A stretch of 14,622 bases of DNA from Fimbriimonadaceae bacterium (GCA_014380605.1 JACMJO010000097.1:1-14622), one strand, 5' to 3'. Shown: positions 1 to 6,775, counted from the first letter of the stretch. A program made the numbers and translations. The notes: a model not told the origin generated them from the letters alone.

Positions 1-294
1 TCGATGATCTCGCCGAGCGATGGGGAAGTTCAGGAGCTTCCGATACCCGACGAAGCGCCCAATCCTGAGGAAGAGTTGTTTCACCAGGAGTGGACACGGG
101 AGTTGCATGCCGCTCTCGACCAGTTGCCGGAGGTTTACCGGACGGCGATTTCGTTGTGCGACTTGGAGGAGATGAGCTACGGAGACATTGCCGCCGCCCA
201 GAACACGACGATCGGGACGGTGCGGTCGCGGATTCATCGAGGCAGGAAGTTGTTGAGGGACATCATCCAGAAGAAGGGTTTACGGATTCCTTGA
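1..294 (+). CDS. RNA polymerase sigma factor, ECF/sigma-70 family (C-terminal part, 5' end outside window)
   Basis: The reading frame is open from the first base, so the gene starts before the window and only about 97 codons are visible. Residues after an acidic linker (EEELFHQEW) form sigma region 4: LPEVYRTAISLCDLEEMSYG followed by a helix-turn-helix with the typical TIGTVRSRIHRGRKLL recognition helix. In this family region 4 binds the -35 element and the protein redirects RNA polymerase. Region 2 lies off the window. The in-frame ATG at 4 falls in the linker between regions 2 and 4 and is unlikely to be the true start. The stop (TGA, 292-294) lies inside the 3' end of the convergent recombinase gene. 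The subgroup and any anti-sigma partner cannot be told. Family call is firm. Confidence 0.9.
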   Translation, partial: SMISPSDGEVQELPIPDEAPNPEEELFHQEWTRELHAALDQLPEVYRTAISLCDLEEMSYGDIAAAQNTTIGTVRSRIHRGRKLLRDIIQKKGLRIP

Positions 295-1146
295 TTTAGG
301 ATGGGCCTTGTCGACCGCTTCCTTCAGCCTTTCGATACTCACGTGAGTGTAGATCTGAGTTGTGGCGAGCGACTCGTGACCGAGCAATTGTTGGACCGTC
401 TTTAGATCGGCTCCATTGTCGAGAAGGTGGGTTGCGAATGAGTGTCGCAGGGTGTGAGGAGAGACTTCACTTGGCAAGCCACTACTGGCCGCCCAACGTT
501 TCACGATTCGGCGGATAGCGCCGGTGGTTAGCCTTCCTCCGGATTTGGCGGTGAAGATCGGATTGCCTTCGAGGGCTTGGGTTCTGTCTCCCCCGATGTA
601 ATCCCTGAGGGCCGATTTGCATGTGTTGCCAAAGAATGCGATTCGCTCTTTGTTTCCCTTTCCCAGAACTCGGATTGTTCCTTCCCTGAGGTCGAGGTCG
701 GGCAGGTTCGATCCGGCGACTTCGGAAACACGCAGGCCGGCTCCATAGAGAAGTTCGAGAATCGCCCGATCCCGGCTGGCGTCGGGGGAGGCGTCTTCCT
801 GATCTAGGAGGTCGGTGGTTTGAGATTTGTTGAGGGCTTTGGGAAGGGGTCGGCGGCGGATTGGGGCTTCTAGGGATTCGGTAGGGTCAGAGTCCAGCTT
901 GCCGATTCGCTTGAGGTACTTCACGAACGTTCGGAGGGTGCTGAGCTTGCGGGCGCGGGTGATTGCGTTGGGGGCGTAGGTTCTCAGATAGCCTCGGAGA
1001 GCATTGGGCTCCAACTTGAATTCGCCTTCAAGATGTAAGGCCAGTTGGGCAAGGTCGCTGCCGTAGGAGCGCACCGTCGCCGAGGAACGCTTCACGGCGA
1101 GGTTATCCAGGAAGGCTTGAATGAGGGCGTCGAGAGATTCGGGCAT
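280..1146 (-). CDS. xerC: Tyrosine recombinase XerC/XerD family
   Basis: A 288-residue protein, the normal length for XerC/XerD, which resolve chromosome dimers at dif during division. It has the N-terminal SAM-like core-binding domain (about 1-90) and the catalytic domain (about 105-285). All active-site residues are present: R139 in GAGLRVSEVAG, K163 in VLGKGNKER, H231 and R234 in SPHTLRHSFATHLL, H257 in LLGHESL and the nucleophile Y266 in TTQIYTHVS. The start lies 31 nt after the fabF stop in the same direction, so it is probably the last gene of an acpP-fabF-xerC transcript. Its 3' end overlaps the sigma gene by 15 nt. XerC versus XerD cannot be decided from sequence alone; the absence of phage or integron genes favours the housekeeping enzyme. 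Confidence 0.88.
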   Translation of the reverse strand: MPESLDALIQAFLDNLAVKRSSATVRSYGSDLAQLALHLEGEFKLEPNALRGYLRTYAPNAITRARKLSTLRTFVKYLKRIGKLDSDPTESLEAPIRRRPLPKALNKSQTTDLLDQEDASPDASRDRAILELLYGAGLRVSEVAGSNLPDLDLREGTIRVLGKGNKERIAFFGNTCKSALRDYIGGDRTQALEGNPIFTAKSGGRLTTGAIRRIVKRWAASSGLPSEVSPHTLRHSFATHLLDNGADLKTVQQLLGHESLATTQIYTHVSIERLKEAVDKAHPKSRNP

Positions 1147-1177
1147 GGAAGGGATGGCTTCCTCTATCAGGACGGCT

Positions 1178-2431
1178 CTAGGCTCGTTTTAGGATCAACG
1201 AGACGTTGTGTCCGCCGAAACCATAGCTGTTGGACATCGCCATGCTTACGTCGGCGTCGCGCGCCACGTTGGGGATGTAGTCCAGATCGCATTCGGGATC
1301 GGGATTCTCGTAGTTGATCGTGGGCGGGAGTTTGCCGTCTCGCATCGCGAGGATACATACAAGGGCCTCGATGGCACCAGCCGCGCCAAGCGTGTGGCCG
1401 ATCATGGATTTGGTGGAGCTAACGGGGGTCTTGTAGGCCAAGTCTCCGAAGGCTCGCTTGATTGCGTGCGTTTCGCCTCGGTCGTTGTAATAAGTCGAAG
1501 TTCCGTGGGCGTTGATGTAGCCGATCTGGTCGGCAGTAGCTCCGGCGGTGCGCAGAGCCATGCGGACGGCTCGGAAGGCTCCGTCGGCGTCGGGGTCGGG
1601 CTGGGTGATGTGATAGGCATCTCCGGTCATTCCATAGCCGACTACTTCACCATAGAGCTTTGCGCCGCGCTGCGTGGCGAAGTCATAGTCTTCGAGTACG
1701 AATACAGCCGCGCCTTCTCCAATAATGAATCCGTCTCGTTCCTTGTCAAAGGGTCGGGAGGCTCGATGGGGTTCGTCGTTTCGAGTCGTCATGGCCCTGG
1801 CGGCGCAGAATCCACCTAGTCCAAGCTCATTGATGGGGGCTTCGGTTCCGCCCGCAAGCATCGCGGTGGCATCGCCGCGCTTGATGATGTGGTATGCGTC
1901 GCCGATGGCGTTTGCGCCCGTCGAGCATGCGGTCACGACGCAGGTGTTAGGCCCCTTAAGTCCGTGCAGGATCGAGACATAGCCGCTGGCCATATCGGGG
2001 ATCATGTAGGGGACCAGGAATGGGGAAACCTTGCTCGGTCCGCCCTCTATTTGGCGCCGATGCTGTTCGCCAAGATAGGTGAGGCCGCCGATACCGGAGC
2101 CGATGCAGACTCCGAATTCCTCGCGAAGATCGTCGGTCACTTTGATCGCGGAATCGTCCATCGCCATCTGCGCGGCCGCGCAGGCGAAGGCGATGAACCG
2201 ATCGATTCTGCGGGCTTCTTTCTTGTCCAGCCAATCTTCCGCGACAAAGTCTTTGACTTCCGCGGCAATTTGGGTGGAGTACTCCGACGGATCGAGAAGC
2301 GTGATTCGCTCTACCGCGCTTTCACCGGCCAACAAACGAGGCCAAAACTTATCAACCCCAGTTCCAAGGGGCGTAACCGCCCCGACGCCAGTGATGACGA
2401 CCCGCCCAGATGGAACGGGCCTCTCGCTCAT
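1178..2431 (-). CDS. fabF: 3-oxoacyl-[acyl-carrier-protein] synthase II (KAS II)
   Basis: A 417-residue condensing enzyme that elongates acyl-ACP with malonyl-ACP in type II fatty acid synthesis. It is close to the usual length of about 412. The N-terminal VVITGVGAVTPLG is typical of KAS I/II. The Cys-His-His triad is intact: C169 in VVTACSTGANAIG, H309 in NAHGTSTYYND and H346 in KSMIGHTLGAAGA, with the supporting K341. The C-terminal NSYGFGGHN gate motif is present at 401-409. Its ATG overlaps the acpP stop (ATGA at 2431-2428), so translation is coupled to its own substrate carrier. The downstream neighbour is xerC, where many bacteria have rnc. The function is secure; FabF is preferred to FabB by pairing with acpP and by length. 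Confidence 0.96.
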   Translation of the reverse strand: MSERPVPSGRVVITGVGAVTPLGTGVDKFWPRLLAGESAVERITLLDPSEYSTQIAAEVKDFVAEDWLDKKEARRIDRFIAFACAAAQMAMDDSAIKVTDDLREEFGVCIGSGIGGLTYLGEQHRRQIEGGPSKVSPFLVPYMIPDMASGYVSILHGLKGPNTCVVTACSTGANAIGDAYHIIKRGDATAMLAGGTEAPINELGLGGFCAARAMTTRNDEPHRASRPFDKERDGFIIGEGAAVFVLEDYDFATQRGAKLYGEVVGYGMTGDAYHITQPDPDADGAFRAVRMALRTAGATADQIGYINAHGTSTYYNDRGETHAIKRAFGDLAYKTPVSSTKSMIGHTLGAAGAIEALVCILAMRDGKLPPTINYENPDPECDLDYIPNVARDADVSMAMSNSYGFGGHNVSLILKRA

Positions 2432-2667
2432 CCCTGCTTCTTAGAGATGTAGGTTACGGCGTCGCCGACGGTCTTGATCTCGCCGACTTCCTCGTCTGGG
2501 ATATCGATGCCAAATTCGTCCTCAAAGGCCATGACGAGTTCGACGACGTCTAGTGAGTCTGCCCCTAGATCCTCGGTGAAAGAAGCGGCTTCAATGACCT
2601 CTTCTTCTTTCACGCCAAGCTCTTCGACGGTAACTTTCTTAACTCGCACAAGTGTGTCCGCTGACAT
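2428..2667 (-). CDS. acpP: Acyl carrier protein
   Basis: A 79-residue acidic four-helix protein that carries growing acyl chains on a 4'-phosphopantetheine arm. The attachment serine is S38 in the classic LGADSLDVVELVMAFEDEFG context, followed by the IPDEE helix III region. I chose the ATG at 2667 (MSADTLVRV): it gives the standard ACP length, whereas the in-frame start 27 codons further upstream would add a tail that reads through the promoter region. It is the first gene of the acpP-fabF-xerC block. No ribosome binding site is visible; a TATCGT box ends 7 nt before the ATG, suggesting a leaderless message. Confidence 0.95.
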   Translation of the reverse strand: MSADTLVRVKKVTVEELGVKEEEVIEAASFTEDLGADSLDVVELVMAFEDEFGIDIPDEEVGEIKTVGDAVTYISKKQG

Positions 2668-2674
2668 GATTGGA

Positions 2675-2680
2675 ACGATA
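2675..2680 (-). promoter_or_regulatory. Candidate -10 box (TATCGT) of acpP, leaderless spacing
   Basis: On the minus strand TGGTATCGT (an extended-10-like TG two bases before the box) ends 7 nt before the acpP ATG. No convincing -35 is seen. It is a weak match alone (TATCGT) and is listed because its position matches the stronger boxes of prfA, folK and fabG. Confidence 0.35.
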
Positions 2681-2715
2681 CCACGATTTGAGACGGAATG
2701 GACGGCTATTCGGTC

Positions 2716-2748
2716 TTGTGCCCCAGACACTCGGTGGCTGGGGCACAA
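2716..2748 (-). terminator. Strong hairpin after the secreted-protein gene, possible terminator
   Basis: A perfect 11 bp inverted repeat (TTGTGCCCCAG at 2716-2726, CTGGGGCACAA at 2738-2748) encloses an 11 nt loop that itself can form a CAC/GTG stem. It begins 6 nt after the stop of the gene ending at 2755 and lies upstream of the acpP promoter region. The position fits a terminator insulating acpP from the upstream gene. No T-tract follows on either strand, so it is not a canonical intrinsic terminator; it may act with Rho, as an mRNA 3' stabiliser, or as a protein-binding palindrome. Confidence 0.5.
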
Positions 2749-2754
2749 AGGAAG

Positions 2755-4158
2755 CTATTTGCGGAGAAGGTTTCGAAGGTAAAGGTCGCTTACCGGTCTT
2801 GCTTGGTAGTCGACTCCGAGAAGCTTCCTTAGTTTGGCGATCGCTTCCTGGCGGGTATCGCCCGTGTTCTCTTCGTGGCGATGCCAGAACTCGTTCCACC
2901 AACCGGCAGGCTGAACTTTGGAGCCCAAGTACTCGGTTACCCGACCCGTGTTGCCGCCCGTCACGAGCGATCCGACGGAATCGCTTTGCTCGTACACCCG
3001 ATCGATGTCGGATTTAATGAGTCTGAGATCGTCATCGTTCACAACGCCATTGGACGTGGCTTTGTAAAACTGGACGGTAACGCGGATTGGGAACCTGTCG
3101 TCGCGTTCGATCTTGAGGTTGTCGATCTCGGTGTAAGGTCCTTCCAACTGGCCGTGACCAATGACCGCGTTTTCAACATCGCTTCCTTTTCGGCCCGCTT
3201 TGGACATCTCCATCGTTGGCGCTCCAGGCGCGCCGCCACCGCCATATCCGCCGCTCCTCATGGGACGCTTTTGCTTCAGAGGGACCTGAATCAGGAGCAC
3301 CATGTTCATGCCACTGATGTCCTTGTCATTTTGATTTCCTGAGCCACCAGAAGCTGTGCCGAAGTCGCTGAATCTCTGTCCGGTTAGGCTTGCCCGCATT
3401 CCGTTTTGGTTGTGGAAAAGGCGCTGACCCCAGGCCGAGCCCTCGCTGAAGGCATCGCGCTTGTTGTCGATGATGGTCGTGCTGGTGCCTTCTCGCGTTG
3501 CGAGAATGGTGAGCACGGCAGGATCGCCGGACATGGACTGATAGTTGAAGAGCACCGGGTTAAAGGTCGCTTTGCCCGATTTGGGGATCGGGAGGAAGCA
3601 GGCTTGGGCGCTGACCAAAACCTTATCGTCTCGGTCGGCAACCAACGTGCGGTTCTTGCCGAGCCAGGAGTTGGGCTTGGTGAGGTAGTTGGTGGGCTCT
3701 TTGATGAAATCGTAAAGGCTGATGCGTTGGAGCTTTCGACCCTTCTCGTTTCCAACCAGAAGCGTGAAGTCGCGAGGATCGATGTCGCAAGTCTTGTCGC
3801 TGAAGTTCGGGAATCGGATGACGGGCATGCAGGTGACGCTGGTTTGGCGAGTCTTGGGGTCTTCGACCCCGACTTGGATCGTCATGTCGCTGATGTTTGG
3901 GCCGACGGATGAGTTCTTGTACCTGCCGGTGTCTTCCCAAGTGAGGCTCAGGATGTTGAGGCCAAGCTTGTGGGCCAAGCTTTGCGCCTGCGAGTTCCTG
4001 ACCATCATTGCCGTCTCGCGGACGGTTTGGAGGTATTCCGCCGTGATCTTGTTGCGATTCACTTTTAGGCTTGGACCGTCGTCAATGTCCGAAGCGGCTC
4101 CGAAGCCGGCGCTCAAGGTCAGGGAAGAGAGAGCGATTAGTTTTCTTGAGTTTTTCAT
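2755..4158 (-). CDS. Predicted secreted protein of unknown function
   Basis: A 467-residue protein that I do not recognise. The ATG at 4158 is chosen because it is preceded at 4 nt spacing by AGAGGA and starts a clear signal peptide: MKNSRK, then a hydrophobic run (LIALSSLTLSAGFGAA) and a likely signal peptidase I site around residues 21-23. The frame can be extended 9 codons to a TTG, which is less likely. The mature part is soluble, of mixed alpha/beta character and without further membrane helices. It has three cysteines (110, 124, 187), a low-complexity Gly/Pro/Ser stretch near 299-325 (including YGGGGAPGAP) and a charged C-terminal region rich in Trp (QPAGWWNEFWHRHEE). The gene stands alone, with a hairpin just after its stop. 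It is probably periplasmic or exported; no catalytic motif is evident. Confidence 0.75.
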   Translation of the reverse strand: MKNSRKLIALSSLTLSAGFGAASDIDDGPSLKVNRNKITAEYLQTVRETAMMVRNSQAQSLAHKLGLNILSLTWEDTGRYKNSSVGPNISDMTIQVGVEDPKTRQTSVTCMPVIRFPNFSDKTCDIDPRDFTLLVGNEKGRKLQRISLYDFIKEPTNYLTKPNSWLGKNRTLVADRDDKVLVSAQACFLPIPKSGKATFNPVLFNYQSMSGDPAVLTILATREGTSTTIIDNKRDAFSEGSAWGQRLFHNQNGMRASLTGQRFSDFGTASGGSGNQNDKDISGMNMVLLIQVPLKQKRPMRSGGYGGGGAPGAPTMEMSKAGRKGSDVENAVIGHGQLEGPYTEIDNLKIERDDRFPIRVTVQFYKATSNGVVNDDDLRLIKSDIDRVYEQSDSVGSLVTGGNTGRVTEYLGSKVQPAGWWNEFWHRHEENTGDTRQEAIAKLRKLLGVDYQARPVSDLYLRNLLRK

Positions 4159-4162
4159 GGGG

Positions 4163-4168
4163 TCCTCT
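4163..4168 (-). promoter_or_regulatory. Shine-Dalgarno site that fixes the start of the secreted-protein gene
   Basis: AGAGGA on the minus strand, 4 nt before the ATG at 4158. It is one of the few clear ribosome binding sites in the window and decides between this ATG and the upstream in-frame TTG at 4185. Confidence 0.6.
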
Positions 4169-4233
4169 TTGGTGTCGTTTGACAAGGCAAACGTTCAAGT
4201 CCCGCTTGCGTTACGTCCTTAGGTCTAGCAAGG

Positions 4234-4620
4234 ATGAACGAACGGACCCGTAGGATCGCGGCTTGGTATCTGATTCTTCAAGGCGTTCTTACCAGTGCCT
4301 GGTGGATAGCCATGTTTTTGTATCCGGATTGGCGTCGTCCCTTCTTTGCGGCCCCAGAGACAGAGATCGGCTGGGTGACGTTCTTTCTTCCCGACGCGGT
4401 CTTTTTTATTGGGGCGTCGATGGTCGCAGGAATCGGACTTCTGAAAAGATGGTCCATGGCTTGGCCAATTCTTCTCGTACATGTCGGAGCGGTTGGTTTC
4501 GCGACGCTGTTGGCGATCGGTCAGTCTCTAGCCACTGAAAGAGGTTGGCTGGGTGCAGAACTTATGCTGGGGCACTTCATTGTCGTTGCGGTTATAGCGC
4601 GAAACCTGAGACCCCAATGA
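4234..4620 (+). CDS. Small four-helix integral membrane protein, function unknown
   Basis: A 128-residue hydrophobic protein with four likely transmembrane helices at about 10-30, 48-70, 74-97 and 105-123, and a positively charged start (MNERTRR) that suggests an inside N-terminus. I recognise no family motif or catalytic residue. Its stop overlaps the ATG of the next gene (ATGA at 4617-4620), so the two are almost certainly co-translated and may work on the same membrane substrate. It is divergent from the secreted-protein gene, 75 nt away. The start is the first ATG of the frame; only AAGG directly abuts it, so no proper ribosome binding site is seen. Confidence 0.7.
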   Translation: MNERTRRIAAWYLILQGVLTSAWWIAMFLYPDWRRPFFAAPETEIGWVTFFLPDAVFFIGASMVAGIGLLKRWSMAWPILLVHVGAVGFATLLAIGQSLATERGWLGAELMLGHFIVVAVIARNLRPQ

Positions 4621-5225
4621 GGCTTCCAGACAAGCCAATAACGGCTCGTCCCGCGCCCATTTGGGTGAACCTCCTCAAAACGCTTATCCAGGTTGCCTTC
4701 ATGTGGGGATCGTTCCTGTGGCTGTTTCCGACTTTGATCGTTTTGGTCGAGTCAAGGTTGGGCATTCCCGGATTTGTGCCTCAAACGGTGATTGGATGGA
4801 CTCTGTTCGGGTCGGCAAGCGCTGTGGGGCTCCCGTGTGGGGTTTTGTTTGCCGTGTTGGGCGACGGCACGCCTTTGCCGCTCGACACCGCTAACAACCT
4901 GGTGATCCGAGGACCCTACCGTTTCATCCGAAATCCGATGGCGACCGCGGGCATCGTCCAGGGGCTGGCGGTCGGGCTCATTCTCGGGTCTTGGAGCGTC
5001 ATCGCCTTCTCAATGGCCGGAGGCTTGGTGTGGCATTGCTTAGCCAGGCCCTGGGAGGAGGCGGATCTAGTTGTGCGGTTTGGGTCGGAATACGAGGCGT
5101 ATCGACGAGCCGTCCCGCTCTGGCGGCCTAGGCTGACGCCTTACTTTGGATCTGCTGGAGAACCGATTCCAGATACCGTTGACCCGCCGCTCCGTGCCAC
5201 TCAAGATGATGGAACTCGATCTTGA
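4617..5225 (+). CDS. Isoprenylcysteine carboxyl methyltransferase-like membrane methyltransferase
   Basis: A 202-residue membrane protein of the ICMT/PEMT-like family (small integral-membrane methyltransferases that use S-adenosylmethionine). Diagnostic motifs are IRGPYRFIRNPM at 97-108, WEEADL at 146-151, FGSEYEAYRRAVPLWRPR at 155-172, and hydrophobic helices at about 21-45, 56-80 and 110-140. The substrate in bacteria of this group is generally unknown. The ATG at 4617 overlaps the upstream stop; the frame stays open further upstream inside the previous gene, but the ATGA junction is the natural start. The last 32 codons, after the conserved WRPR, overlap a convergent gene on the other strand, so the tail beyond residue 172 is probably not conserved. 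The family call is good; the biochemical role is not resolved. Confidence 0.82.
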   Translation: MRLPDKPITARPAPIWVNLLKTLIQVAFMWGSFLWLFPTLIVLVESRLGIPGFVPQTVIGWTLFGSASAVGLPCGVLFAVLGDGTPLPLDTANNLVIRGPYRFIRNPMATAGIVQGLAVGLILGSWSVIAFSMAGGLVWHCLARPWEEADLVVRFGSEYEAYRRAVPLWRPRLTPYFGSAGEPIPDTVDPPLRATQDDGTRS

Positions 5226-5424
5226 GGCGGTCGACGGCTTGGGCGAGTTCGGCATCGGATGAGGCGTTTAGGATGGCAGGCGCGAGTTGGGTTCGGATGA
5301 GGTCAGCGGCTTGCAGAAGGTCATGGATGTCGACGGCGATGCCATCGACGGTTTCTTGCTTATATCCTGCGGCAAGGATTCGGTCCTGAATCGCCTCCCC
5401 GAGGAGCCAGTATTCGGGCTCCAT
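5128..5424 (-). CDS. Small soluble hypothetical protein downstream of prfA
   Basis: A 98-residue protein, predicted mostly alpha-helical and soluble, of no family I recognise. It starts MEPEYWLLGEAIQDRILAAG and ends in a helical, Gln-rich segment. I place the start at the ATG at 5424, 40 nt after the prfA stop. The frame continues upstream into the prfA 3' end, where the extension (Lys/Arg/Pro-rich) looks like out-of-frame prfA sequence; a TTG right after the prfA stop is another possible start. It is probably co-transcribed with prfA. Its last 98 nt run antisense to the end of the methyltransferase gene. The regular amphipathic composition and operon position favour a real gene, but this is not certain. 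Confidence 0.6.
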   Translation of the reverse strand: MEPEYWLLGEAIQDRILAAGYKQETVDGIAVDIHDLLQAADLIRTQLAPAILNASSDAELAQAVDRLKIEFHHLEWHGAAGQRYLESVLQQIQSKASA

Positions 5425-5464
5425 GGGGTCGATGCTTCCCTCGTTGGGATCTCGATCCGACAAC

Positions 5465-6532
5465 TTAGGCCGCCTCGTCCTCTTCGGCGAGTTTTCGAGC
5501 TTGCTCGTCTTGGGCCAGCGCATCGATCATATCTTGGATGTCTCCATCCATGAAGGCGATCATGTTGTTGGCCTGGTAGCCGATTCGATGATCGGTGATG
5601 CGGCTTTGGGGGAAGTTGTAGGTGCGGATCTTCTCGCTTCGATCCCCGCTTCCGATCTGGCCCTTTCTGAGTCCCGAGCGCTCGGCAGAGACGCGCTCCA
5701 ACTCGAGCTGGTAAACCTTGGCGCGAAGCACCGCCATCGCCTTCAGCTTGTTCTGGGCTTGGCTCCGCTCGTCCTGGCAGGTGACGACGATTCCGGTCGG
5801 CTTGTGGATGATGCGAATCGCAGTCTCGTTCTTCTGCATGTGCTGGCCGCCGGCAGAGGAGGAGCAGAAGGTTGAAATCTCCAAGTCGTCGCTCTTGATA
5901 TCGACGTCGACCTCTTCAGCTTCCGGCAAGACTGCAACCGTCACAGTTGAGGTGTGTATCCTTCCCTGGCTTTCGGTTGCGGGGACCCGCTGGACCCGAT
6001 GCACGCCCATTTCATACTTCAATTGACTATAGGCGCCCAACTCGTTAATGTTGAAGATGCATCGAGAAAGGCCGCCAATTCCGCTCTCCTCCATCTCGAC
6101 GATCTCGGTTTTCCATTTGCGCCGCTCGCTGTATCGCAGATACATGCGCATGAGTTCGGCGGCAAACAGCGCGGCTTCATCGCCTCCGGCAGCAGGCCTA
6201 ATCTCGATGATGACCTGCTTGTCGTCGAGCGGGTCTTTGGGAACCAGCATGCTCTTCAACTTCACTTCCAGCGTGCCTATTCGGTTTTTGAGGGGGTCGA
6301 TCTCGGCGGCGGCCATCTCCTTCATCTCGGGGTCGGCTAGAAGCTCCTGTGCGTCCTCTAAGGCTTGGAGGGTTTTGGTGTATTCGCGGATTGTGATGAC
6401 GATCGGTTCCAAGTCGGAACGGAGCTTGCCAAGTCGTTGCATCTCCTTGGGATTGGTGACCAAGGAAGGGTCTTGAAAGTCTGCTTCGACCGAATCGAAA
6501 CGCTTTTCTATTTCGTGAAGCTTATCAAGCAT
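5465..6532 (-). CDS. prfA: Peptide chain release factor 1 (RF1)
   Basis: A 355-residue class I release factor, the normal length for RF1 (about 360), which recognises UAA and UAG and triggers hydrolysis of peptidyl-tRNA on the ribosome. The codon-reading tripeptide is P-A-T at 184-186 in QRVPATESQGRIHTS, the RF1 type rather than the S-P-F of RF2. The catalytic G-G-Q is at 228-230, with the glutamine that PrmC methylates. The N-terminal coiled domain (1-100) and the ECQDERSQ-like block (TCQDERSQAQNK at 251-262) are present. The loop around GGQ is unusual (CSSSAGGQHMQ, where most bacteria have RSSGAGGQHVN). A TAAAAT box lies 9 nt before the ATG and no ribosome binding site is seen. A small gene follows in the same direction; no prmC is adjacent. 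Confidence 0.96.
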   Translation of the reverse strand: MLDKLHEIEKRFDSVEADFQDPSLVTNPKEMQRLGKLRSDLEPIVITIREYTKTLQALEDAQELLADPEMKEMAAAEIDPLKNRIGTLEVKLKSMLVPKDPLDDKQVIIEIRPAAGGDEAALFAAELMRMYLRYSERRKWKTEIVEMEESGIGGLSRCIFNINELGAYSQLKYEMGVHRVQRVPATESQGRIHTSTVTVAVLPEAEEVDVDIKSDDLEISTFCSSSAGGQHMQKNETAIRIIHKPTGIVVTCQDERSQAQNKLKAMAVLRAKVYQLELERVSAERSGLRKGQIGSGDRSEKIRTYNFPQSRITDHRIGYQANNMIAFMDGDIQDMIDALAQDEQARKLAEEDEAA

Positions 6533-6541
6533 CTAAGTTCA

Positions 6542-6547
6542 ATTTTA
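6542..6547 (-). promoter_or_regulatory. -10 box (TAAAAT) of prfA, leaderless spacing
   Basis: GGTAAAATTGAACTTAG then ATG on the minus strand: the box matches TATAAT at 5 of 6 and ends 9 nt before the start codon, leaving room for only 0-3 nt of leader. There is no ribosome binding site and no good -35. Confidence 0.6.
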
Positions 6548-6601
6548 CCGGGGGAGAATGAGGGTCCCAGCAACGCCGGGAGATCGGACCAACGAGCAAG
6601 T

Positions 6602-6618
6602 ACCCAGGCATGCTGGGT
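6602..6618. repeat. Short perfect hairpin between tRNA-His and prfA
   Basis: ACCCAG / CTGGGT inverted repeat (6 bp stem, 5 nt loop GCATG) in the 150 nt between the tRNA 3' end and the prfA start. No T-tract follows on either strand. It might be part of a 3' end signal for the tRNA transcript or an operator; otherwise this gap holds no gene that I can support. Confidence 0.35.
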
Positions 6619-6682
6619 GAAGGAGGCTAGTACCTCGCAATGCTGATGCTGTGGGTCGATAAGAAGTTCATTTCGAAATCTT

Positions 6683-6759
6683 TGGGGCGGATAGCGGGTC
6701 TCGAACCCGCGGCCTCCTCTTCCACAGAGAGGCGCTCTAACCCCTGAGCTATACCCGCC
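6683..6759 (-). tRNA. tRNA-His (anticodon GUG)
   Basis: A complete cloverleaf can be folded on the minus strand. The acceptor stem is GCGGGTA with TATCCGC (one G-U), the D arm GCTC-AGGGGTTA-GAGC, the anticodon stem CCTCT/AGAGG with loop CTGTGGA, the variable loop AGGCC, and the T arm GCGGG-TTCGAGA-CCCGC. The anticodon GTG is at 6725-6723. Identity is confirmed by the histidine hallmark: an extra G at -1 (6759) opposite discriminator C73 (6686), giving the eighth acceptor pair that histidyl-tRNA synthetase requires. The 3' CCA is encoded (6685-6683). A TAAAAT box lies 10 nt upstream. Confidence 0.97.
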
Positions 6760-6769
6760 AAGTTCATGA

Positions 6770-6775
6770 ATTTTA
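6770..6775 (-). promoter_or_regulatory. -10 box (TAAAAT) of the tRNA-His gene
   Basis: AAGGTAAAATTCATGAACTT on the minus strand precedes G-1 of the tRNA; the box ends 10 nt before the mature 5' end, leaving a leader of a few nucleotides for RNase P to remove. The GGTAAAATT core is shared with the prfA promoter. No clear -35. Confidence 0.6.

Noticed and set aside
280..1146. Recombinase as the integrase of a mobile element
   Set aside because: No element ends, phage or transposon genes, or attachment repeats are seen around it, and it sits in a fab gene block; a housekeeping Xer protein is simpler.
1208..1819. Plus-strand frame of 203 codons antisense to fabF, plus others at 1889-2452 and 2079-2444
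   Set aside because: They lie wholly opposite fabF, whose motifs are intact, and their composition (Val/Gly/Ser-rich, no domain) is that of antisense shadows in GC-rich DNA.
3406..3912. Plus-strand frames of about 168 codons antisense to the secreted-protein gene (also 3722-4222)
   Set aside because: The minus-strand frame has a signal peptide, a ribosome binding site and a hairpin at its end; the opposite frames have none of these.
4179..4184. Perfect TTGACA on the plus strand upstream of the small membrane gene
   Set aside because: No acceptable -10 box lies 15-19 nt downstream (the position holds CCGCTT), so I do not call a promoter from it.
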